In this document: positions 11,901 to 19,027 of the stretch, one piece after another
How positions within the stretch are numbered: position 1 is the stretch's first letter
How the letters are laid out: each line of letters begins with the position of its first letter
DNA from: Ceratopteris richardii
Taxonomy: Eukaryota > Streptophyta > Polypodiopsida > Polypodiales > Pteridaceae
DNA: 64,000 nt
Direction: 5' to 3'
NCBI GenBank assembly: GCA_020310875.1
Contig: CM035438.1
Span: 95,771,205 to 95,835,204 of the forward strand
Notes under the pieces: generated by a model
Seen by the model: the letters and a program-made list of their open reading frames with translations, nothing else
Database searches by the model: none
Told to the model about the DNA's origin: nothing
Translations under genes and position numbers: made by a program

Positions 11901-12085
11901 TCCATGCCTTGAGACATCTCTGACTCACTGGTCTCAGAGCTAGGGTAGTACGAGTGGTGGCTCAACTGCTGGGCCCAAGACCTAGCAGTGTGGTTAACAC
12001 TAGCCTCTGAAGACCTAAGGCTTTGTCTCTCCCTTACTAGATGTCGTCCTGATCTAAGGTTCATATGCCTATCTAAGTAGCCCAA
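8930..12085 (-). pseudogene. Element A gag
   Basis: 1051 codons, start ATG at 12083-12085. Residues about 1-300 form an N-terminal extension not seen in ordinary gypsy Gag (MNLRSGRHL; PRGKSVLTRIITPEWIP; YEFKDPDSPDRVTYLD), shared with element C. A Tat-type capsid follows: MKNYFDGMGDPYDHVAEFRQ, ALTWFQPLNERQ, RFRQYLERCPVSELP. Several zinc-knuckle-like Cys motifs come next (CYTCGGDHMANVC; CYRCQGDHLIRDC; CQDCGKEHLLRDC; a degenerate YCTIERRYTNHTAQDC), around a Gln/Pro-rich part (QPYGRPQQPYQQPY). A charged helical segment precedes a TAG where B has CAG. Long open frame but cut off from pol, so called a pseudogene. Confidence 0.85.
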
Positions 12086-13823
12086 TTCTTTGCCCAGAGT
12101 ACAACCTCGTTGCTGGTTACTTTATATTAATCGCTTGGTTCTTTTTAGTTATTTCTCGTGTTTAAGGTCTTGTCTGATTTTACGTCGTCAGGAATACTTG
12201 AATGTTCTTCATGCTTTCAGGTTGATCGTTCCACGTTAGGTTCTTTTCCTTTATGTTATCGACAGTACAAAGATTAGGTTTTAGCTTGAACTTGAGTTTT
12301 TAGGTAGTCTTCAACTTGATACCTGCCTATCGTCGCCCCGACTTACTCCTACCTCTCGTCGTTCTTAGCCTAAACTATGAATTGACAAAGGGGGTTAAAA
12401 GTTTCCAACCTTTTGTTTCCTGCTTGGTTGCCCTTGAGTGCCCAGGAAGTGTGTTCCCAAGCTTGCACTTACACTTGCTTAGAACGCCTTTTGATGCTCT
12501 CAATAGATCTGTAAGAGTTCCAAAGCTAGCTTTAAGATTTAAATTCTAAAGACAGAGCCAATGATTTTCATTCCTGTAGCACAAACACTAACTTGCATAG
12601 TGATTTTTAAGAAAATAATTCTAAAGACCCCTGACTTTGATCCCCCTGGGTATGGTCAACTTCAAAATACCCTATCTGAAAATCAACGCATTATCTTTAT
12701 AAAAAACAGTTGAGGGCGCCACGAGCTTTCCAACAAGCCCAAGAGCTCAAAAAACGGATTTCGTATGAAAAAGTTATGACTGTTCAGGGTTTAGGGGGTT
12801 AAGACAGGATTCAATCTGGCTGACAGATCCTAGGATTTTCTCCCAAATCTCAAGTGTAGGAACCTCCAGAAATGCTAATGGATTGACTATTTTGCCCCAA
12901 AATTATCCCCAATTTTGAACAAAAACAAACCCTAATTTTTGGCCGAAAAGCCTGTCAATCGCGATCGATAGGTCTGTCAATCGCGATTGACAGAGGTGTC
13001 CGTCGGGCCTGTCAGTCGCGATCGACAGTGTCAATCGCGATCGACAGAGTCGATCGTGGCTGTCAATCGCGATCGACGGTATCAATCGCGATCGACACGT
13101 CTTCCGGATTTTTCGCCGAAATTTCAGTCAATCGGAGGCCTATCAGTCGCGATGGACACGTGGCTACGCGTAAAAGTCAATCAGTCGTTGAATTTCAGTC
13201 GGTCGCGATCGACGGTGTCAATCGCGACTGACAGAAGTGTCGGTCGTGGCTGTCGATCGCGATCGACGGTATCAATCGCGATTGACAGGGTCCTACGTGG
13301 CAGTCTGTTGGTCGTGAGGTCTGTCGGTCGCGATCGACAGGGTCTGTCGGTCGCGATTGACAAGGTCTATCGGTCGCGATTGACAGAGGCTGTCGTTCGC
13401 GATTGACAGAAAATCACGGAATTTTTCTACTGTTTTATGTGATTTGGGAAGTGCTCATCATGCTTGTGCTAGTGGTGAACTTTGTTTTACCAAATGATCG
13501 AATTTTCTGTCGATCGCGATCGATAGAGGCTGGCGACTGTGAGACAGATTCAACGAGTTTCGTACCTGCGCAGGGAGCTGGGGATGGTGATTCAGCAAGA
13601 TCCTGCAAAAAGCTCAAGCAACATGCAAGAAAACACACACGCAATATCGCTCTCTCGCTCTCTCTCACAATTGAAATGAGGGAAATGAGGTGGGAGATGG
13701 TGATGATGATGATGGAGATGAAGATGGTGAAGGAAAAGCAAGAAAATAGGTGAAGGTGAAGAAAATACCTACAACTCCAATGCGTCGACTCTACGTCTTA
13801 CCATCACATGCTCGTCCTCAAAA
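12086..13823 (-). other. Element A 5' leader (untranslated)
   Basis: 1.7 kb between primer site and gag, with no coding motif. It holds the CpG-rich array at 12955-13525 and, near 13670-13750, a purine-rich stretch with repeated GATGATGATGGAGATGAAGA-like units. The equivalent interval of element C is about 1.4 kb and also carries an array. The gag-proximal half (12086-12950) shows nothing I recognise. A splice donor for ORF2 could lie here but was not identified. Confidence 0.7.
12955..13525. repeat. CpG-rich degenerate tandem array, core TCGCGATCGACAG
   Basis: About 16 copies of (A/G)TCGCGAT(C/T)GACAG at 12958, 12977, 13013, 13031, 13061, 13083, 13145, 13203, 13220, 13253, 13273, 13327, 13349, 13373, 13395 and 13510 (approximate), spaced roughly 18-60 bases. 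The core nests the palindromes TCGCGA and CGATCG, so it reads nearly the same on both strands. It lies in the untranslated leader of element A. Confidence 0.85.
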
Positions 13824-13846
13824 TTCGATCCCCGGCAACGGCGCCA
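13824..13846 (-). promoter_or_regulatory. Primer binding site, tRNA-Asp(GTC)
   Basis: On the minus strand, 8 bases after the LTR end, the sequence TGGCGCCGTTGCCGGGGA appears, complementary to the 3' end (with CCA) of plant tRNA-Asp. The match extends a further five bases into the T-loop (TTCGA), 23 in all. This tRNA is the usual primer of Athila/Tat retrotransposons (established knowledge). It fixes the inner edge of the LTR at 13855. Confidence 0.9.
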
Positions 13847-13854
13847 AAATTTGG

Positions 13855-14558
13855 TGTAGCTCAGTGATGAGTAGCACCTCCTTTAATGTCAATCCGGGAA
13901 GACGTGAGGATGGTATGAAGACCTCGAGCAAGTGGCGGCACAAGTGCGTGAGTGAGAAGCACACAAACATGCACACACATACACACACACGCGCACACAC
14001 GGCAAGACAATGAGTGAGAATCAATGGAGTTCTTAGATTACTTTTCAAGAAGCTCTTACAAGTTTGTTTCAATTACAATGTAACCCCAAAAATGAGCTCT
14101 CTAGCTCTTTTTATAGTTTTTGACTAGCTTTGGCCCTGTTCAGACCTAGTGTCCGGCCTAGTTAAAAATTAGGTTCCAGGGCTTATTTGAAGGCTCAAAC
14201 GAGATCTAAAAAATACGAAAATTGGCAGGTAGATACTCTAAAGCTCCTCAAGCTCAAGGACTCCTTGGCTTGCACAAAATGGAGCTACAAAAATATGAAA
14301 TGGTATTTACAATGGTGTTTAGTGATGAGAATCACTTTTAATTGGTGTAAGGGTTTTGAAAAACTAAAGGGTTGCCTTAGTGCTAGATCTGCGTGAATGC
14401 TCATACGTGCTTTACGTGCTTCTTCCTGAAGAAAATTATTGGCCTATTTGCCAGATCTTCGTTGACTCCCTTGTCTGCTTGTGCCTTCTCTCCCTTCTGA
14501 CTCTCTTCTCTGACTGCCATGCCTCGTTAGTCCTTCAGTTCCTTGTCCGCTGCTAACA
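13855..14558 (-). repeat. 5' LTR of element A
   Basis: 704 bp, minus strand from TGTTAGCAGC at 14558 to GAGCTACA at 13855 (TG...CA). Similar over its length to the 3' LTR of element B (26258-26941) and the solo LTR at 59591-60171. It contains a CA/TG microsatellite (about 13968-14000). Relative to B its start carries about 13 extra bases (AGCAGCGGACAA) after TGTT. Confidence 0.9.
14109..14116 (-). promoter_or_regulatory. TATA box in the LTR of element A
   Basis: Reads CTATAAAAAG on the minus strand, in the same LTR position as CTATAAAAGG in element B (26682). Likely core promoter of the genomic RNA. Confidence 0.5.
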
Positions 14559-14560
14559 GC

Positions 14561-17500
14561 AGGCCACAACAACCTTATCAGCAACCATACCAAAACCAAC
14601 AAAGGCCTCAGCCTGTGTTAGCACAACAACCCCCTGCCCCAACTAATGTGATCCCAGTAAAATATGCAGCAGCAGAAGAAAACCTGAATAGAGCTATAGT
14701 CCCTGTAACACCACTGCTTTCTGAAAATGACCCCAGTGACCATAGCTTTGATTCTACACATGTCGATAGTCCCCATGCTTACTACATGCAATCTCCTGAA
14801 CATGGTGAGTCCTACTACAGTGAGGAACCGAGTGAACCTAGTTGGGAGTCAGATCACACAAACCTCATGTATACAAACCCCAATCCTAGGCCTCAACCTA
14901 GGCAGGTAAGACCTCCATTCCCTAGAGGACCATGCTACAGATGTCAGGGAGATCACCTCATTCGTGATTGCCCCATGCCTGCACCTACCCAAACCCAATC
15001 AGTGACAATCCAGGGCTATTGCCAGGAGTGTGGAAAGGAGCATCTCTTACGAGATTGCCCAAAGAACCCCAATAATATGCCAAAAATCACTCCTATCAAC
15101 GTTATTGGGTTAGTTGTAGACCCCACAGGGAGTGTGACTTCCACTGCACCAGTACAAGTAATCACTAGAGCCCAAGCCTTGCAACAGAACCAAAGCGTAG
15201 GCCAGGAAAAGAGCCCAGAAGTTAGTGAAACGGAGAGCATGACAAAGAAGAGGACTAGAGCTTGGAGAGATAGTCGTGAAAGAATGAAAAGACAATGGGC
15301 AAAAAAGATGAGTGAACTCGAGGAAAGCTTGAGAGAAACAAAGGCTAGGATAACTGAACTCACAGCTCAAACTCCCTCTCACACTACCCCACCTCCATCA
15401 CCTCCACCATTCCCAACTCCATCCGAACTGCCACCTTCCAACCCGCCTCACCTAAACCCACCACCCCCAAGAGTAGGATCAGTCTTAGCAGATCCCACTC
15501 CCGAGGACCTAAACATGATGCTTAAAGCATATCAGGCCAGAATCCAAGAAGGGCGAAACGTAACTGATCATGAAAAGTGTTACCCTAGAGCAGAACTAGA
15601 GCTAGAACGAACCAAAATTTGTGCTAAAATGGTGGAATTGGCTCAAACCATGTTTGAAGCCAGTCGCCTATTTAACATCTCTAGTTCGGTGAAGACACAG
15701 TTGCACTTTGATGGACTGTTAGAAAGAATAGAGAAGCTGATTGCACAATCAGAAAAGGAACCCGCCTCTCAACAGAAGGACAGGGCAAGTGAAAGAGTAA
15801 GCATTCCTGCCCAGGAAGCCTATGTGCCTGAAGCCTATGTGTCTAACTCTACGGAGCCAGACACATCATCTTCTATGAATCGATTCACACCAGAATTCCT
15901 ACGAGAGATTCAAGAAGACAAATGGGCTAAAGAAAGTGAAGTCCCTCCTCCCATTGAACTTGTGGATGACGCACATGACCAATTCCCACAAGACATCCCA
16001 TCCATTTATGAGGAGCAGGAGAGCACCCACTCTCAGGAAAGACTAGACTTTGAGTCTAATTCTTTGCAAGAATTACCCCACTTCACAGGCCCATGGGAAG
16101 CTAAGTCTACTTGTATGAGAGCACCCACGGTCATGGTAAGAACTGAAGACTTGATCATACCTAGGAACACAGAGGTAGTGAAAAACACTAAAGTACAATG
16201 CAACCTCACCTTAGAAGAGCTACTCAAAGTAAGGCCAGAGCTATGGAAACATGTAGCCAAACAAGTACCAGAGATAGTAAAACCTCGTTCCCAGGTAGGA
16301 TCCCAGAGAACAGTGCCAGAAATACCATTGGACAAGATAGGAGACATGAGCGAGGGCGAAGAGGGAAACACATATCTTCCTATCACCCATCAAGGATACA
16401 CCACCAAGGCCATTCTAGACTCAGGCGCAGGTGTTGCAATTGCCACCACTTCCCTATGGAAGCATTGGGGCAAGCCAGCACTCAGGCCCACGAGGATGAA
16501 ATTACAAATGGCCGATGGTCACATAGAGAGACCCTTAGGATTGCTAGAAGGAATAACTCTCACCACTTGTGGTGTCGAGTTTCAGCATACATTTGCCATA
16601 TGTGATTTTAGCAAGAACCATGCCTATGAAATGATCTTGGGACGACCCTTTATGCAACAGTTGCAAGTGGTACAGGATTGGGGAACCAATTCTTTGTACC
16701 TGCAGCACTTAGGTGTTACGACCAAAGTCAATCTCAAGGATTACTCTCATAGAGATGTCCCTCCTATCCAATGGAACCCCATCCATAGAGCCAAAGATGA
16801 TACGGACTCGGTGCATTCCATAGGGTCAGGATCTTCATGGATGCATGAAGACACCCACTTATGGATGTGCAAAGTAGCAGTAGAAGAAGAGAAGAGAGAA
16901 GAAGCCAGAGAGATAGGTGCAAAAGAAACACATAGATCAATTCAAGACCCAGCCTATGCGCTTGTAGTTTTTCCTGACGAAGAATTTGAACCCCACGGCT
17001 GGGCAGAAATCCTAGCAACAATGGATGTAGCCATCAATGAAGAACAATGGACACCTCACTGTGATGAAGATGGCTATGACATTTCAGTCTTCTCCATAGA
17101 GCCAATCATGGGAGAGGCAGTTCTAGAAAAATGCGAACCTAGCCCTGATGCATTTGAAGATGCGAGCGACTCCGATCTAGAGTCAATCATTATGGATCCA
17201 CCTTTTGCATCAGATGAAGAATATTTCTATGAAGTAGAATTTCAACCCCAAAGGCACGGAGAGCTTACAAATGATGTAAGGCTTGCCACACATGTGACCC
17301 CAAAGGAAGAAGGAAAGAAAAGAAAGAAGAGAGAAGTCACACCAGAAGAGGAAGAATCTTTGTTTGAGGTTCCGGAAAATTTTAAGAAGTATGAGATAGA
17401 CGAGAGGAGAGTCATGATAAGAATTCCTAAACGAGATGCACAATCAGGAGAGGCCTATGATAACAAAGAAACCACCAAGAAAATAGTAGTGGCCCTAGAA

Positions 17501-19027
17501 GAAGGAGAGGAGAGATGCACTTACATAGGCCATGACCTAACAGAGGAAGAAGAGCATGCATTAATAGCCTTGCTAAGAGAATACAGAGATGAATTTGCTT
17601 GGAGTTACAAGGATTTGAAGGGTGTTGACCCAGACATATGCTCACACACCATCCCCATGACTTCAGATGCCAAACCCTCTAAGCAAAAGCCTTATACATA
17701 TAACGATAATTACGCTGCTAAGATCAAGGAGGAGATAGATAGACTGGTTGAAGCTGGATTCATCTACGAAATTGAGCACACTGAGTGGGTATCCCCCATT
17801 GTTGTGGTGCCCAAAAAGAATGGTAAATTGCATGTATGCATTAACTTAAAGAAGGTTAATGCTGCCACAATCCGAGATAACTATCCGCTTCCTATCACAG
17901 AGCATCTCTTAGAAAGAGTAGCAGGCAAGGAAGTGTACAGCTTCCTGGATGGATTCTCTGGCTACAATCAAGTAGCCATTGCTCCAGAGGATCAACATAA
18001 GACGGCTTTTGCCACGGAGTGGGGCATATTTGCCTTTCGGGTAATGCCATTCGGGCTTACTAATGCACCTGCTACCTTTCAACGATTGATGTGTCACGTG
18101 TTTAAAGAGTTCCTGAGGAAGAACTTAGAAGTCTATGTTGATGATCTTTGTTCTCATTCCAACATCAGACAAACCCATATTCCTGAACTCAGACAAATCT
18201 TTGACAAATGTAGAGAATATCAAGTCTGCCTGAACCCAGAAAAATGTGTTTTCATGGTCAGGCAAGGTAAGATTTTAGGACACATAGTGTCAAAGAATGG
18301 CATATCCACCGATGAAGAGAAAGTAAGAGCCATAGCCGAGTTACCTAGGCCAAAGAACGTCAAGGAAGTACAGGCCTTCATGGGGCATTGTGGTTACTAC
18401 CGACGGTTCATTCATATGTACGCTGTCATTGCAAAGCCCATGTATGGACTTCTGACTAACTTTGAGTGGACTGATGAATGTGAGAATTCCTTCAATGAGC
18501 TCAAACGGCGATTATGTTCAGCACCAATCTTAACCACACCGGATTGGAATAAGCCTTTCCACGTTCATGTGGATGCATCCAATTATGCCATTGGATGTGT
18601 GCTTGCTCAACCTACTGGTGAAGGTAATATGGATCTTCCTATTGCCTATGCTAGTAGACAATTGAATGCAACTGAACGAAATTATACCACTACTGAGAGA
18701 GAAGGCTTAGGCATGGTATATGCAGTTAAGAAATTTAGACACTATTTGCTTGCAAATAAGTTTAAATTTTTTACTGATCATCAGGCATTGCTATACCTCG
18801 TAAACAAGACATGCAATACAAGAAGATTAGTAAGATGGTTTCTCTTGCTAATGGAATATGATTTTGAGGTTGTGGTAAGGAAAGGGAAGACTCATTTGAG
18901 AGCAGACCACCTTTCTAGGCTCACATCGGGAGAAGACCCACAAGGAGTGTCAGATGACCTTCCTGATGCTTACTTGTTTATTTGGAGGTGGTGCCACAGT
19001 GGGCTAAGCCATTGGTACCAGTGTTGA
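14561..19027 (+). CDS. Element B Gag (partial)-PR1-RT-RNase H polyprotein
   Basis: A single frame of about 1489 codons from inside the Gln/Pro-rich part of Gag; the only upstream ATG is in A's LTR, so no native start remains. Order: zinc knuckles CYRCQGDHLIRDC (about 14935-14973) and CQECGKEHLLRDC; proline-rich spacer; charged helix; PR1 with AILDSGAGVAIATTS (about 16405); acidic linker; RT with RVMPFGLTNAPATFQRLM and YVDDL (18134-18148); RNase H with HVDASNYAIGCVLAQ and FFTDHQALLYL. Then, at about 18978, one A is missing compared with element A (AYLFNLEVV becomes AYLFIWRW) and the frame ends 50 bases later. Integrase continues in the frame opening at 18982. Otherwise no stop in 4.4 kb. Confidence 0.9.
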   Translation, partial: RPQQPYQQPYQNQQRPQPVLAQQPPAPTNVIPVKYAAAEENLNRAIVPVTPLLSENDPSDHSFDSTHVDSPHAYYMQSPEHGESYYSEEPSEPSWESDHTNLMYTNPNPRPQPRQVRPPFPRGPCYRCQGDHLIRDCPMPAPTQTQSVTIQGYCQECGKEHLLRDCPKNPNNMPKITPINVIGLVVDPTGSVTSTAPVQVITRAQALQQNQSVGQEKSPEVSETESMTKKRTRAWRDSRERMKRQWAKKMSELEESLRETKARITELTAQTPSHTTPPPSPPPFPTPSELPPSNPPHLNPPPPRVGSVLADPTPEDLNMMLKAYQARIQEGRNVTDHEKCYPRAELELERTKICAKMVELAQTMFEASRLFNISSSVKTQLHFDGLLERIEKLIAQSEKEPASQQKDRASERVSIPAQEAYVPEAYVSNSTEPDTSSSMNRFTPEFLREIQEDKWAKESEVPPPIELVDDAHDQFPQDIPSIYEEQESTHSQERLDFESNSLQELPHFTGPWEAKSTCMRAPTVMVRTEDLIIPRNTEVVKNTKVQCNLTLEELLKVRPELWKHVAKQVPEIVKPRSQVGSQRTVPEIPLDKIGDMSEGEEGNTYLPITHQGYTTKAILDSGAGVAIATTSLWKHWGKPALRPTRMKLQMADGHIERPLGLLEGITLTTCGVEFQHTFAICDFSKNHAYEMILGRPFMQQLQVVQDWGTNSLYLQHLGVTTKVNLKDYSHRDVPPIQWNPIHRAKDDTDSVHSIGSGSSWMHEDTHLWMCKVAVEEEKREEAREIGAKETHRSIQDPAYALVVFPDEEFEPHGWAEILATMDVAINEEQWTPHCDEDGYDISVFSIEPIMGEAVLEKCEPSPDAFEDASDSDLESIIMDPPFASDEEYFYEVEFQPQRHGELTNDVRLATHVTPKEEGKKRKKREVTPEEEESLFEVPENFKKYEIDERRVMIRIPKRDAQSGEAYDNKETTKKIVVALEEGEERCTYIGHDLTEEEEHALIALLREYRDEFAWSYKDLKGVDPDICSHTIPMTSDAKPSKQKPYTYNDNYAAKIKEEIDRLVEAGFIYEIEHTEWVSPIVVVPKKNGKLHVCINLKKVNAATIRDNYPLPITEHLLERVAGKEVYSFLDGFSGYNQVAIAPEDQHKTAFATEWGIFAFRVMPFGLTNAPATFQRLMCHVFKEFLRKNLEVYVDDLCSHSNIRQTHIPELRQIFDKCREYQVCLNPEKCVFMVRQGKILGHIVSKNGISTDEEKVRAIAELPRPKNVKEVQAFMGHCGYYRRFIHMYAVIAKPMYGLLTNFEWTDECENSFNELKRRLCSAPILTTPDWNKPFHVHVDASNYAIGCVLAQPTGEGNMDLPIAYASRQLNATERNYTTTEREGLGMVYAVKKFRHYLLANKFKFFTDHQALLYLVNKTCNTRRLVRWFLLLMEYDFEVVVRKGKTHLRADHLSRLTSGEDPQGVSDDLPDAYLFIWRWCHSGLSHWYQC

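Larger units (their letters stand above)
1..14558 (-). mobile_element. Element A: Ty3/gypsy LTR retrotransposon (Athila/Tat-like), 3' end outside window
   Basis: Read on the minus strand the order is 5' LTR (13855-14558), primer binding site, repeat-bearing leader, gag, PR1, RT, RNase H, integrase, PR2, W-x-P-K tail and ORF2. ORF3, the polypurine tract and the 3' LTR would lie left of base 1. There is no chromodomain, and the primer site matches tRNA-Asp, which is usual for Athila/Tat elements. Six in-frame stops interrupt gag-pol. The 5' LTR abuts the gag gene of element B at 14558/14559 with none of B's 5' sequence between, so A inserted into B. The target duplication on this side would be GCAGG (14559-14563); its partner is out of view. 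Confidence 0.9.

Noticed and set aside
12987..13406. Repeated Ser-Arg-Ser-Thr protein frame over the leader array of element A
   Set aside because: An open frame created by the short tandem repeat itself; no start context, no homologue, and the core differs in element C.
12955..13525. CRISPR array
   Set aside because: Copies are degenerate, spacing is irregular (18-60 bases), there are no unique equal-length spacers or cas genes, and the context is a plant retrotransposon leader.
13960..14010. CA/TG microsatellite as an independent repeat locus
   Set aside because: It is part of the LTR and appears at the same place in all three LTR copies (13968, 26800, 59700).
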